From Flavobacterium nitrogenifigens (lineage in GTDB: Bacteria > Bacteroidota > Bacteroidia > Flavobacteriales > Flavobacteriaceae): 64,000 nt of DNA. The translations under genes were made by a program, and so were the position numbers. Positions 7,913 through 16,974 of this stretch are shown here, in pieces. The stretch lies in NCBI RefSeq assembly GCF_003254565.1, contig NZ_QJRI01000170.1, positions 62,001 to 126,000 on the forward strand, in the 5' to 3' direction. Under the pieces are notes generated by a model that made no database searches, had not been told where the DNA came from, and was given only the letters and a program-made list of their open reading frames with translations. Each line of letters opens with the position of its first letter. Position 1 is the first letter of the stretch.

Positions 7913-8741
7913 TCTACATTTCCCCTCTATTATTGGAGAATCAAAAAATGATCTAGACAATATTATTAGAAATATTGATTCTCATTATAACGAATGGATT
8001 GAAGAAAAAATAGATAAAAAAACAGGTCAATTCAAAACATACTTAGACGGAACAATCAAGAAAAGAGTTATTCGTCCTTCAAAAAAAAGATTAAAAGGAA
8101 TTCAATCCAAAATAAAGGATAGAATTCTTTCTAAAATTGAATTACCCGACAACGTTCATGGCGGAGTGAAGAAAAAAAGTAATATTACTAATGCAAAACA
8201 ACATCAAGGTAACAAATATCAGTTTGCAACAGATTTAAAAGACTTTTACCCATCAATTAAGTCCAAAATTATCCACGACACTTTTGTAAAATTAGGATAT
8301 AACAAACAATTTGCTTTCTACATGACAAAATTAACCACGTGGAAAGGGGAATTGCCTCAAGGAACACCAACGAGTACTCACTTATCAAACATTATATTCC
8401 TGGAGACAGATTATAAATTAATAAAGATTTGCAATGAAAATAATATAACCTATACACGCTATATTGATGACTTGACTTTTTCATCTCAGAAAGATATTCA
8501 AGAATTCATACCCGTTTTTTTAAATATAATCAAAGATAGCGGAGTAAAAATAAGCCATAGAAAAACTGAATATAAAGGAAACCAAAATATAACCGGGATA
8601 AATATTTTTCTGAATAAAATCGATGCTCCGGAAAAAATAATTTTAAAGGCAGAAGAGGAAAACATTGCTGAAAAAAAAATAAAGCCGTATAATTCATATC
8701 TAAGCAATATCCGAAAAACCAATAAGAGAAAGAAGAATTAG
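7887..8741 (+). CDS. Retron reverse transcriptase
   Basis: A 284-residue reverse transcriptase without extra domains. The retron-specific NAxxH motif is at 102-106 (TNAKQHQG). The catalytic aspartate of motif A is D116 in FATDLKDFYPSI, motif B is LPQGTPTS (156-163), and motif C is YIDD (192-195) in place of the common YADD. A VTG-like element (ITGINI, 235-240) marks the region that recognises the msr. It makes msDNA by priming from a 2'-OH in the RNA and copying the msd. It overlaps the HTH gene and follows the retron RNA. No maturase or endonuclease domain and no intron structure are present, so it is not a group II intron enzyme. Confidence 0.93.
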   Translation: MNSSESRNNLHFPSIIGESKNDLDNIIRNIDSHYNEWIEEKIDKKTGQFKTYLDGTIKKRVIRPSKKRLKGIQSKIKDRILSKIELPDNVHGGVKKKSNITNAKQHQGNKYQFATDLKDFYPSIKSKIIHDTFVKLGYNKQFAFYMTKLTTWKGELPQGTPTSTHLSNIIFLETDYKLIKICNENNITYTRYIDDLTFSSQKDIQEFIPVFLNIIKDSGVKISHRKTEYKGNQNITGINIFLNKIDAPEKIILKAEEENIAEKKIKPYNSYLSNIRKTNKRKKN

Positions 8742-9371
8742 AAATTTATCTCCGTTTTTTTTCAATGTCAAGCGTCTCTAATTTAAGGGAATAAATATAG
8801 TTGATTAGTTTGATTATTCGCTAACTGACAACAGAACTTGTAATTAAAGATATTGAAGGTCACTTCATAATTATATCTACAGTTAATATTTGGGGTACTC
8901 TTATTTTAAAATTCTAGTAATTCTACTGTTTATAAATGGAGTAAAACGGGAAATAAGTTATAGAACCTTTGGATTTCTTATAGTTATGATTGCCAACTCC
9001 GTTCTTTTTCAACAAAGTAATTTTGATTATACAAATTAAAATCGAGTATGGATTTAAGCTCATTAGATGATTTTATACAATAGTTTGAGTACATGATAAT
9101 ATTGTAAAATCTCCGAAAAATTAAAAATTAGGATTAATATTAAACGAAAGATTCGGCATAGGTGTTTGAACGCAGCATTCGTTACTTTTGTTGCCAATTC
9201 AGAGTTTTTTTTTAGTTTAAGTTGCTTTAATTTTTTTCTTGAAAATTTGTGCATAATTTAAAAAACTCGCATCTTTAATCTCAATACCTCTTATAGTGCT
9301 GCAAGGCTATGAGTTACTAGCAAAAAACTATATCTAATTAAACTAACTTAAATTTGTTAAATATAATTTCC
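8742..9371. other. Gene-free region after the retron
   Basis: About 630 bases of AT-rich DNA with no convincing frame on either strand. A short leftward frame near 9063-9254 looks random. No clear terminator was found. It could be decayed mobile DNA. Confidence 0.5.
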
Positions 9372-10253
9372 ATGGAATATTTATCATATGAAATAAAAGA
9401 TCAAATTATTCAGTGCTTTGGAAAATGCTTTCACTACAAAGATAATGTTGAAAGCTTTTTAAGATCTGCCGGTGTAAGTAGAGAACTTGCTCAAAAATAT
9501 AAAGATGAGGCAAAATATGTTTGGGCAAGGAAAGTATTAAATGATTTAGAAAATTTTGAAGATGGAAAAATTATTCAACGAAAAATTTTAGGTGAATTGT
9601 GCCTGTTAAGAAATGTTCCTGCGGAAGTACCAGATAGAAATGCTGGAATTGAGGCGCTAAGAAGACTGAAATCGCTTGTTGCTGAAAAACAGTTACAATT
9701 TGAGGAGCAAAAGACTCATACAAAATCAAGAGCACAGCAAATGAAAGATAAAACGCAAATTATTTTGGAAAGAAACAATAAATTGTTGGAACTCAAAAGC
9801 TTGTTTTTTAAAGGATTGATTGCAGATGACAGACAAAAAGCAGGTTATGAATTAGAGCATATCTTAAAAGCATTATTTGCCATATCCGAATTAGAATATA
9901 AAAAGCCATACAAAACTGAAACCCAACAAATAGATGGGCATTTCAAATTTGACGGCTTTAATTATTTAGTAGAAGCTAAATGGCGAAAGGATATGCCGAA
10001 CGAAAATGAAATAGGTGGATTTCAGCGTAAAGTAAACACAAAATTAGATTCAACGAGGGGTCTGTTTGTATCTGTTAATGGTTACAGAGAAGAAGTTATT
10101 TCTCAATTTAATGGACAAGGTGCTAATATAATTTTAATGAATGGAGAAGATTTAATGCATATTTTAGAAGGTAGAATTGAATTAAAAGAAGCATTACAAA
10201 TTAAAGTTGACAAAGCTTCCCAATATGGAATTGTTTACACAAGAATTTTATAA
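9372..10253 (+). CDS. PD-(D/E)XK restriction-endonuclease-like protein
   Basis: A protein of about 293 residues, starting at the ATG at 9372 (MEYLSYEIKDQ); an in-frame TTG lies 18 bases earlier. The N-terminal 110 or so residues are a helical domain (ALRRLKSLVAEKQ at its end) that I have seen joined to nucleases. A charged helix follows. The C-terminal half is a PD-(D/E)XK fold: IDGHFKFDGFNYLVEAKW carries the acidic residue and the E-x-K pair. The fold cuts DNA in Mrr-like and other restriction enzymes. No methyltransferase partner is beside it, so a type IV-like or stand-alone defence nuclease is most likely. It lies 630 bases after the retron, so a link to it is only possible. Confidence 0.75.
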   Translation: MEYLSYEIKDQIIQCFGKCFHYKDNVESFLRSAGVSRELAQKYKDEAKYVWARKVLNDLENFEDGKIIQRKILGELCLLRNVPAEVPDRNAGIEALRRLKSLVAEKQLQFEEQKTHTKSRAQQMKDKTQIILERNNKLLELKSLFFKGLIADDRQKAGYELEHILKALFAISELEYKKPYKTETQQIDGHFKFDGFNYLVEAKWRKDMPNENEIGGFQRKVNTKLDSTRGLFVSVNGYREEVISQFNGQGANIILMNGEDLMHILEGRIELKEALQIKVDKASQYGIVYTRIL

Positions 10254-10583
10254 ACTGTGATATCCAACGTTAATTTTTTTTTTCGGACTTCACACTTTTT
10301 CACTAAAGATTTCATAAGCCATTTCGTAAATCATTTAGCACATTTTAAAAAGTTATAAAATCATTTCAGCGCTTGTTATAAAAATTATTATTTTTATTAT
10401 TGAACCATTTAACAGATTAGAACCTAGAACAAAAAGAAAAGTCACGCATCAAACGTTCCAACTTCCACAAAATAGCTTAAAATTTTTCAAGAGGTAATCT
10501 TGGCATAGCGCCTAAAAAAAAAGAATACAGTGTAATTGCAGGTTAACAGATTTTTTTCGAATCTCGCTCTATCGCTTCTCAAT
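10254..10583. other. Gene-free region between defence cargo and transfer operon
   Basis: About 330 bases with no gene that I can support. It marks the change from very AT-rich defence genes to the more balanced transfer operon. I see no clear terminator for the leftward operon here. Confidence 0.5.
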
Positions 10584-10880
10584 TTAACTTCCTTGCAGAT
10601 CAACAAAATATATTTTACTTGCTTGTGTCTTTTTAAAGGAACGAACATAGTTGATGTATCCATAGTCGTTAAGATCCTGAACACATTTGATATATGTGTA
10701 TGTCGAAGAAATTTTAGCTATCGACACTATATCACGGCTAAATACTTCTACTGGATTTATAAAGCCCTTTCCTATTCTTAGCTGCAATAATGCTGCATAA
10801 ATGGCAATATGCGTTGTGCTGATTCTAAAATCTTTCTCTATTGCAGCAAAAAAATCAGATAAGGGCTTTAAATTCTCCAT
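10584..10880 (-). CDS. Small winged-helix-like regulatory protein of conjugative elements
   Basis: A 98-residue protein starting MENLKPLSDFFAAIEKDF. It resembles a group of short Bacteroidetes proteins found on conjugative transposons. Their helices (STTHIAIYAALLQL, AKISSTYTYIKCVQDLNDYG) and ending strand look like a MarR/replication-initiator-type winged helix. It is the last gene of the leftward transfer operon, five bases after the preceding gene. A DNA-binding role is likely, the target unknown. Confidence 0.65.
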   Translation of the reverse strand: MENLKPLSDFFAAIEKDFRISTTHIAIYAALLQLRIGKGFINPVEVFSRDIVSIAKISSTYTYIKCVQDLNDYGYINYVRSFKKTQASKIYFVDLQGS

Positions 10881-10885
10881 TACTA

Positions 10886-12025
10886 TTAGATTGAATGGGA
10901 TTTGCTTTTCCTGTTATTATTTTTTTTTTCAGGTTCAGAAGAATCAGAATCACCATCAGAACTTTTTTTTTGGTCTTTTGAAGCAGACTGGTTTTCTAAT
11001 ATCGATTTCTTTTCCTCTTTACTTTCCCTATGATTAATTCTCTGCATGTTTTCATCATAGACTTTTACCGTTTTAAATTGTGGATTTGCCTCAATAAACA
11101 TCTTACTTTCAACACCACCGACCACAAATGTGACTGACTGTAGATTGCCTTTTTTAAGGGAATTCAACAAATCTTCTTTAAACTTAGGAGTATCGAGTTC
11201 CTTAATTGAATGTTTTGCTACGCTGGCTTCCAGGTCATAACCGTAATTTTGATGGTAATGATTAAGCTTGAAATTGCCCGCCTCATCTGTTTGTTTAAAG
11301 TCAATTTTTATCCACGAATTATACAGCTCACCGTCTTTGTTCTTCAGGTCTTTATTGACAGAACGTCCTTCCATTAAATTGTAGGCTTCTTTTAGTGTTA
11401 TATTACCGCCCGTGCTGTTAATGTAGAAAGTCTGATCTAATGATTCTTTTGAATTTTCTTTTTGAAGACTTACATGGTAGGAATTAAAAAAATACATATC
11501 AGTCTGATCCGATTTTTTAAAATTCAATACGGCGTTCATAGAATCCGAGCCGTAAACACCTTCTCTACTAATCTTAAATTCTTTTTCTCCCTGCATCATC
11601 TTTTCTTTCAAGTCCAGATCGAATGTCTCTCCAAATCCAGTATATTTTAACTGGTCTTTCAGGTATTCTAAATTTTTCTGATTCATAATGTTTGAATTTA
11701 AATTATTATCTAATAGTTCACTTTTTTCTCTTCTATTTGCAAATCCAGTAATTTCAATTGCCTCCTTGCATGTGATATCAATACCGCTATTCACTAATGC
11801 CTCTAGGTCATTTATTAGAGATTTGACAGGCAAATTTTCAAAGTATCCAGCATCATTAGTCATAACACTGCAGTACTCTTGTGCGTCCAAAATATTTCTA
11901 TAAAACTCAAGTGTATTGCTGTTATTTACAATTTCTATATCAAAGGCTACATACTGATATCCAAGGGATGCCATCTCCTGAGTAAAACTCAGCATCATCT
12001 CACTATCACTTAAATCGATTGTCAT
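10886..12025 (-). CDS. DUF3945-like conjugative-transposon protein
   Basis: A 379-residue soluble protein. The central part (MNQKNLEYLKDQLKYTGFGE onward) and the late YDENMQRINHR motif resemble the DUF3945 group carried by Bacteroidetes conjugative elements. The last 60 or so residues are lysine/serine/glutamate-rich and disordered. No catalytic motif is visible. It follows traN by 32 bases on the same strand, and overlaps nothing. The function of the family is not known to me; coupling to transfer or DNA metabolism is inferred only from position. Confidence 0.6.
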   Translation of the reverse strand: MTIDLSDSEMMLSFTQEMASLGYQYVAFDIEIVNNSNTLEFYRNILDAQEYCSVMTNDAGYFENLPVKSLINDLEALVNSGIDITCKEAIEITGFANRREKSELLDNNLNSNIMNQKNLEYLKDQLKYTGFGETFDLDLKEKMMQGEKEFKISREGVYGSDSMNAVLNFKKSDQTDMYFFNSYHVSLQKENSKESLDQTFYINSTGGNITLKEAYNLMEGRSVNKDLKNKDGELYNSWIKIDFKQTDEAGNFKLNHYHQNYGYDLEASVAKHSIKELDTPKFKEDLLNSLKKGNLQSVTFVVGGVESKMFIEANPQFKTVKVYDENMQRINHRESKEEKKSILENQSASKDQKKSSDGDSDSSEPEKKNNNRKSKSHSI

Positions 12026-12057
12026 AACAATTTGCTTTAAGATTCATTGCTTCATTC

Positions 12058-12897
12058 CTATATTGCAGATATCTTTTTAGTCAGGTTATTGTTAATATCA
12101 ACTTCAAGCTGCCTTTGCCCGTTCTTTTCAATTAGCTGGATTGTCAGATATTTTTTTTCCGGTATAATAACCTTTGGCATCGCATAAACAGCTGTCCATT
12201 CAGACTTAGCAGCAATTACATTTCGACTGTTTGAATCATACAGCGGAATTATCTCAATTTCCTGAGACGCCGTGCGTTTCGCTTTCTTCTTATCCCGGAT
12301 GAAAAAACGAAGCTGGTCAAGCTCATAATTAATTTTTGAATTATTATCTATAACTAGCCTAAAGTACATTACATCTTCATGAATAAAAATGCCGCTCACC
12401 GAAAGTTTAATATCAAATTTTGAACGTTGTATACCTGTTATCTTTTTCTTTTTTGCTAATGCCAGGGCGGCAAACTGTTCAATTTTCTTTTGGTTTTCAT
12501 TTTCCTTTGAAAACAAAATATCATCATTGACCACAGCCAGATTATCGGCGTTTACATTTAAATCAGGACAATCATCGTTGTAGTTTAAGACAAATACATA
12601 AAGCCTGCTGTCTGCAGTAACAATTGTAAGATTGGTCTGGGCGAAATTCTGCCTGTTTGCCTTTAGAAGCAGTATATTCTCAACTCCTTTTGCTTTCTGC
12701 ATTATAATATCTGGACTACCTTTATCGATACTTTTAATCGCATAAGGAAAAACAAGACTTGTTGTTTTTGAATAGCCAATATTCAGATTTACAAGATTAT
12801 CAGCATTGGAATTTGTCTTTCTATTATTCAGCTGCGCGAAGCTTGATATGGCTAAAAAGCAGAAACTGATCAAATAGATCAAGTTATATTTTTTCAT
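12058..12897 (-). CDS. traN: Conjugative transposon protein TraN (DUF4138)
   Basis: A 279-residue protein with a signal peptide (MKKYNLIYLISFCFLAISSFAQ). The exported part is beta-rich, with VSGIFIHEDVMYFRLVIDN and a late IIPEKKYLTIQLIEKNGQ segment typical of Bacteroidetes TraN. TraN is thought to be an outer-envelope part of the mating channel, comparable in place to VirB9. It follows traM by 16 bases. Length is normal for the family. Confidence 0.85.
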   Translation of the reverse strand: MKKYNLIYLISFCFLAISSFAQLNNRKTNSNADNLVNLNIGYSKTTSLVFPYAIKSIDKGSPDIIMQKAKGVENILLLKANRQNFAQTNLTIVTADSRLYVFVLNYNDDCPDLNVNADNLAVVNDDILFSKENENQKKIEQFAALALAKKKKITGIQRSKFDIKLSVSGIFIHEDVMYFRLVIDNNSKINYELDQLRFFIRDKKKAKRTASQEIEIIPLYDSNSRNVIAAKSEWTAVYAMPKVIIPEKKYLTIQLIEKNGQRQLEVDINNNLTKKISAI

Positions 12898-12913
12898 CTT
12901 TAAATTCTTTTAG

Positions 12914-14203
12914 TTACTTCAAATTCTTTTGTTTCTCATCATAAAGCAGTACCTGATAGCCTGCTTTTAGCACTACTTTAATGAGCTTGACCTTTTTACT
13001 TATAAGACTTTTTGCCGCCTCCACTCCCATACCGGCAGCCTGCGCACCCCACGAATCTGAAATTCCCGTTAGACCCAAAGTCTGTATCGACCTTTCGGCA
13101 GAGGCTTTAGCGACATCCCTGTTTATAGCACCCGGAATATAAATTCCACTAATGCCATCCAGATCATATATTGTCAGTTCAACTGGGAAAATAGAATTTC
13201 TAAACTGGATATTATCCACCTTTACTTCGAGCCTCTCCCCTTTCAGCGATGCCGTTCCATACAAGAATGTATTCTTAGGAATCACAGTTCCCTGCAGATT
13301 AATATCATTGCTTAGCCTTAGTTTTACAATTGATCCGTTCACAATGATCTGCGTCTCATGAATTACAGCCTGAATAGCATTCGGCTGGCTGTCAAGTTCT
13401 GCGCTCTCATCTACCGAATAGAACGAATTGCCTTTTGAATTGTCTATAATGCTTGAGGTCTTCTGTAATGACGTGGATATATCAATTTCTATATTAGGGT
13501 CAACAGTAAAAACTTTTCCTTTTTTACTTTCAGAGGACTGTTTTAATCTTTCCTGTACACGCTGCGGATGCTGAATATCCAGTATATTTTCAAGCATTCC
13601 GCCAAGCTGCTGCAGTTCTGGATCAGGTTCCTGTACAGTTCCCATGGATGCCATCATCTTCTCTAGGTTTTTTATCCCCTGTGAACTTTCTTTTGATCTG
13701 CCATAGGATTCAAATTCACTCATGTCCTGCCCATAGCTGTCCGCAGTTACAGGCTGGCTGATTATCTTTTGAAGAGCTTTTATTTTTTCGTATACTTTCT
13801 CTTCCTTTCCCTGTTCAAGCGGAGCAGAATTGAATCCTTTATTTTCTTTTGAAAACAGGTGCTTCTCAAAATCTTCTGCCGCAAATTCATCCTCGAGGCC
13901 ATTTGAAATTGTACTCTTGGAATAATTAGGATCCTTTTTAATCTGTTCCAAAAGCTTTAATGAGTCGGTGGCCGCCTGATCATAATAACTCATTTTATCA
14001 AGGGCAGAATCTTCTTTAAATTTTGGCATGGGCAGCTTAAAATTAAACCCTTTTTTTTGCTCGTAGGAAGATACCGCTGCTTCTGTTCTGCCGCCTCCCA
14101 AAACGTAAAACAGCAGTGTTATGAATGGAAGTGTTATTAAAGGCAGAACCAAAAGCATTTTTCTTTTTTTTACTTCTTTTATCGATAGTGTTTTTGTTTC
14201 CAT
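12914..14203 (-). CDS. traM: Conjugative transposon protein TraM
   Basis: A 429-residue protein with a short cytoplasmic start, one membrane helix at about residues 16-35 (LLVLPLITLPFITLLFYVL), a long low-order middle rich in Q, E and S, and a conserved C-terminal domain from about residue 280 (IQAVIHETQIIVNGS) ending in a TraM-like GYQVLLYDEKQKN. The layout is that of VirB10, which spans the envelope in type IV secretion. It follows the traL-like gene by three bases and precedes traN. Confidence 0.88.
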   Translation of the reverse strand: METKTLSIKEVKKRKMLLVLPLITLPFITLLFYVLGGGRTEAAVSSYEQKKGFNFKLPMPKFKEDSALDKMSYYDQAATDSLKLLEQIKKDPNYSKSTISNGLEDEFAAEDFEKHLFSKENKGFNSAPLEQGKEEKVYEKIKALQKIISQPVTADSYGQDMSEFESYGRSKESSQGIKNLEKMMASMGTVQEPDPELQQLGGMLENILDIQHPQRVQERLKQSSESKKGKVFTVDPNIEIDISTSLQKTSSIIDNSKGNSFYSVDESAELDSQPNAIQAVIHETQIIVNGSIVKLRLSNDINLQGTVIPKNTFLYGTASLKGERLEVKVDNIQFRNSIFPVELTIYDLDGISGIYIPGAINRDVAKASAERSIQTLGLTGISDSWGAQAAGMGVEAAKSLISKKVKLIKVVLKAGYQVLLYDEKQKNLK

Positions 14204-14206
14204 AAT

Positions 14207-14473
14207 TCATTTCTTTTTTTGATTAATTGGCAAAACCTTAGAAACTCCAGGTCTATATTTAGCTGTTTGGCTCTCTGCAAACGCAATCCTGCAAATATTA
14301 CAGATGAGATAACCGGCACTTAAAACCACAAATGCAAAAAGAAGCGCAATCTGCTTTTTTTTTGATAAACCGGCGGTGAGAATGCTCATTTTAACCGACC
14401 ACAATTTTTTCACTTTCAGGTAATAGTCTGAATAGATATAATCCTCATCCCGTTTTTTAAATAATTGCTTCAT
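14207..14473 (-). CDS. traL: TraL-like small membrane protein
   Basis: An 88-residue protein with one membrane helix at about residues 38-60 (KQIALLFAFVVLSAGYLI) flanked by basic residues. Its place between traK and traM and its size fit Bacteroides TraL. Sequence identity alone would not prove it, so the name rests mostly on synteny. Confidence 0.65.
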   Translation of the reverse strand: MKQLFKKRDEDYIYSDYYLKVKKLWSVKMSILTAGLSKKKQIALLFAFVVLSAGYLICNICRIAFAESQTAKYRPGVSKVLPINQKKK

Positions 14474-14479
14474 GACTGT

Positions 14480-15100
14480 CTATTTCCTGTTTTCTACTCC
14501 GATATCCCCATTCTCAATAGTTTCCCAGCGCTCAATAAGAAAACCATGCGGATTGTTATCGCTTCTCGAGACGTTGCGAAGGCTTCCTCTGGTAATGAGG
14601 TTCCTTTTCGAAATGCTCGTTGTCCTGATAATATTCTGTTTGGCATAACAGCTGAACCTGTATGGATATTCTTTGATATCTATGGCTACACTGTCAATCT
14701 GAATGGTCTGGCTGATGTTTCCCGAAATTATGCCCGAGTAAAAGCCGTTTTCTTTCAGGTCATCATAAATCCGCTTTGCACTTTCATCGGCCATGTAAAG
14801 TGCCTTTGTGATATTTGTTTTAATAACCTTATCATCCGGATCAAGGGTAAAGAAAAGCTTGTGGAATGTCCTTACATGGTCTCTTGCCTCTACCGGGACA
14901 TTATCCTTGCGGTCAGAAGAATAAGCTTCAAGAGCCTTTCCGTTTGCCAGTATGTATACCTTATCGCGTGTCTGGGATACAGATTCAAAACTTTTATAAA
15001 CCGTAAAGCAGCAAATCAGTACACATCCAATAATCACAAGCATTGTAAAGCCTCTTACATATCTGAATGCCGAATCAATATTTTTCATTTTTGTAAACAT
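14480..15100 (-). CDS. traK: Conjugative transposon protein TraK
   Basis: A 206-residue protein with one N-terminal membrane helix (FTMLVIIGCVLICCFTVYK) and a periplasmic domain ending in TRGSLRNVSRSDNNPHGFLI, a pattern typical of TraK. It is the VirB8-like assembly factor of this secretion channel. It lies 11 bases after traJ and six before the traL-like gene. A long open frame on the opposite strand at the same place is only a shadow. Confidence 0.87.
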   Translation of the reverse strand: MFTKMKNIDSAFRYVRGFTMLVIIGCVLICCFTVYKSFESVSQTRDKVYILANGKALEAYSSDRKDNVPVEARDHVRTFHKLFFTLDPDDKVIKTNITKALYMADESAKRIYDDLKENGFYSGIISGNISQTIQIDSVAIDIKEYPYRFSCYAKQNIIRTTSISKRNLITRGSLRNVSRSDNNPHGFLIERWETIENGDIGVENRK

Positions 15101-15111
15101 GAGAAAACCTT

Positions 15112-16320
15112 TTAAGTCTGTTTTGAATTCCCGCTGAGCTTGTCGCCCATATAATTTCCCTTTTCCCTAAAGTAGGGACTGCTGCCTGCTGAAGAAGCCA
15201 TACTTCTAGTCATTCTTGCATCTGCATCGCCCATTGCATCAAGGACCATTCCCGCACCCTGACTCGTTCTGGAAACTACTGAATTTGCAGAGCTGCCAAA
15301 TAAGCTTGTTACTTTCTGCCCTAAAGCTCCTCCTCCCGCAGCATGTACAATATAGTTTGCTACTGATGGAACAGTAAAATAGCCGATGATACCAATTATC
15401 ATAAATATGAGATAAGCCATATCTGTCCTGCTGAAAAATGTATCACCTGTTGCCTGCACCTGCGAGAGATCAAGTTTCAGCATCAGTTCCTGAATTTTTC
15501 CGATAATACCGCCAAAAATATTAGCGACAGGAAGCCAGAGATAAATATTGATATACCTTGCCAGCCATATGGTAAGTGTATGCTGAAAACCATCAAAAAC
15601 GGCTATTCCAAAAACAAGCGGTCCAAGAATAGATAAAACAACAAGTTGAAATGTCCTTAGCGTATCAATACACAGGGCAGCTGCTTCGAAGAGTACCCTA
15701 AGCACTTCACTCATCCATTCCTTTACCGAATTCCTAAAGTTATAGGATGCCTTTTCCATTGCAAATTTGACATCGTTCCCAATTCCCGCCAGCATGCTTT
15801 CATCAGAAGGATCTTCATCATGCGTGTATTTATACCATCTGTCCCTGTCACCTGTTCCTGTTACGCCAACATACATTTTCCACGGATCGGTTTCTTTAAT
15901 AGCTTTTTCTTTCTCCTTTAAAAGCACAGCAACGGCATTATTAGAACCAGATACCATTGCTGCCGTCGCAGTTACCGTGGGTTTCATAACGCCATTTATA
16001 AGGGACAGCACAGATGGAAAAATCATAATGCAGAAACCTATTACAAAAGGTCTGAAAAGAGGATAAAAGTCAATAGGTTCAGCATTTGCAATGTGACGCC
16101 ACACGCGCGAGGCGATGTACCAGATTGTTGCAAAACCTGCAATCCCCTGCCCGACAGCTAGTAAATTACTGCATAAAGGCATCATCTCATCGTAAAGCTG
16201 TTCTAATACCGAATGAAGACTCTGCATCTCGTCTCCTAGTCCCTGAGCCTGGACAGTGGATTGAAAAAGCAGCATCCCAATTATCAAAAACAATTTTTCA
16301 TTTTTTTTCAATAAAATCAT
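15112..16320 (-). CDS. traJ: Conjugative transposon protein TraJ
   Basis: A 402-residue polytopic membrane protein with a signal-like start. It has at least six hydrophobic segments, including LLAVGQGIAGFATIWYIASR, FRPFVIGFCIMIFPSVLSL and AYLIFMIIGIIGYFTVPSVA, and ends in a small-residue-rich tail. This is the VirB6-like inner-membrane component of Bacteroidetes mating channels. It follows the third traI-like gene by four bases. Confidence 0.86.
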   Translation of the reverse strand: MILLKKNEKLFLIIGMLLFQSTVQAQGLGDEMQSLHSVLEQLYDEMMPLCSNLLAVGQGIAGFATIWYIASRVWRHIANAEPIDFYPLFRPFVIGFCIMIFPSVLSLINGVMKPTVTATAAMVSGSNNAVAVLLKEKEKAIKETDPWKMYVGVTGTGDRDRWYKYTHDEDPSDESMLAGIGNDVKFAMEKASYNFRNSVKEWMSEVLRVLFEAAALCIDTLRTFQLVVLSILGPLVFGIAVFDGFQHTLTIWLARYINIYLWLPVANIFGGIIGKIQELMLKLDLSQVQATGDTFFSRTDMAYLIFMIIGIIGYFTVPSVANYIVHAAGGGALGQKVTSLFGSSANSVVSRTSQGAGMVLDAMGDADARMTRSMASSAGSSPYFREKGNYMGDKLSGNSKQT

Positions 16321-16324
16321 AACT

Positions 16325-16963
16325 CTAGTTTTTTAATTCATGAAATTGCTTGGAAGCGGAAACATCATTTGATTCTTTTACCCTCTGCAGAAGCAGCACG
16401 TTTGATGATGCATTAAAATCTCTGAGAAAAGAAATCTTATCCTGCATCTCCAGATATACAGCATCTATTGCCTCAAGCCTTTCGTGGTCTGACATCCTGA
16501 GCTTATCAGCCGTTACAACCATTATTAGCTGGTCAAGATTTCTCAGGCTCTGATCCAGAAGATTGCCGTACACTTTTTCAAAATAACTGAGTTCCCGCTG
16601 GCTGAAACTGCCGCTTTGTACAAAGCTGCTCAACCCTTTTTTACTTTCCCTGACCAGGAGGATCTGCAGATTTACGATTTCCCCTACCCTTTTGTAATTT
16701 TTTACTGTCGGTGAGACCTGCAACAGATCATCCAAAAATGTCTTATGGAGACTGAAATTCCCTTCTGTCATATCTTTTACCGTCTTATATCCGCCCGACA
16801 GAAGTTCATAGCCTTTTTTCATATCACTTAGAATCTTCTTGAACTGCGATAACTTTTCGATATTTAAGATCAGCTGCTGGATTTCAGCAGACTGGGCTTC
16901 TACTTTTAACGGAATAAAGAATACCATGATCACGACTGCTGCAAACACTATTTTTTTCATCAT
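16325..16963 (-). CDS. TraI-like exported protein, third tandem paralogue
   Basis: A 212-residue protein with a signal peptide (KIVFAAVVIMVFFIPLKVEAQ). The rest is helical with the shared sequence of the group: KKGYELLSGGYKTVKDM early and LSYFEKVYGNLLDQSLRNLD later. TraI proteins of Bacteroidetes elements are exported and occupy a VirB5-like operon place. It lies between the second paralogue (11 bases) and traJ (four bases). Confidence 0.72.
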   Translation of the reverse strand: MMKKIVFAAVVIMVFFIPLKVEAQSAEIQQLILNIEKLSQFKKILSDMKKGYELLSGGYKTVKDMTEGNFSLHKTFLDDLLQVSPTVKNYKRVGEIVNLQILLVRESKKGLSSFVQSGSFSQRELSYFEKVYGNLLDQSLRNLDQLIMVVTADKLRMSDHERLEAIDAVYLEMQDKISFLRDFNASSNVLLLQRVKESNDVSASKQFHELKN

Positions 16964-16974
16964 ACTTAAATTTT

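Noticed and set aside
7887..8741. Group II intron or DGR reverse transcriptase
   Set aside because: No maturase or endonuclease domain, no intron structure, and the NAxxH motif and a1/a2 stem point to a retron.
9063..9254. 63-codon leftward frame after the retron
   Set aside because: Low complexity, lysine/leucine-rich and isolated; likely chance.
10487..10781. Short frames on both strands at the end of the transfer operon
   Set aside because: They overlap or oppose the well-supported winged-helix-like gene at 10584-10880.
14465..15115. 216-codon rightward frame
   Set aside because: It is antisense to traK, which has good family motifs.
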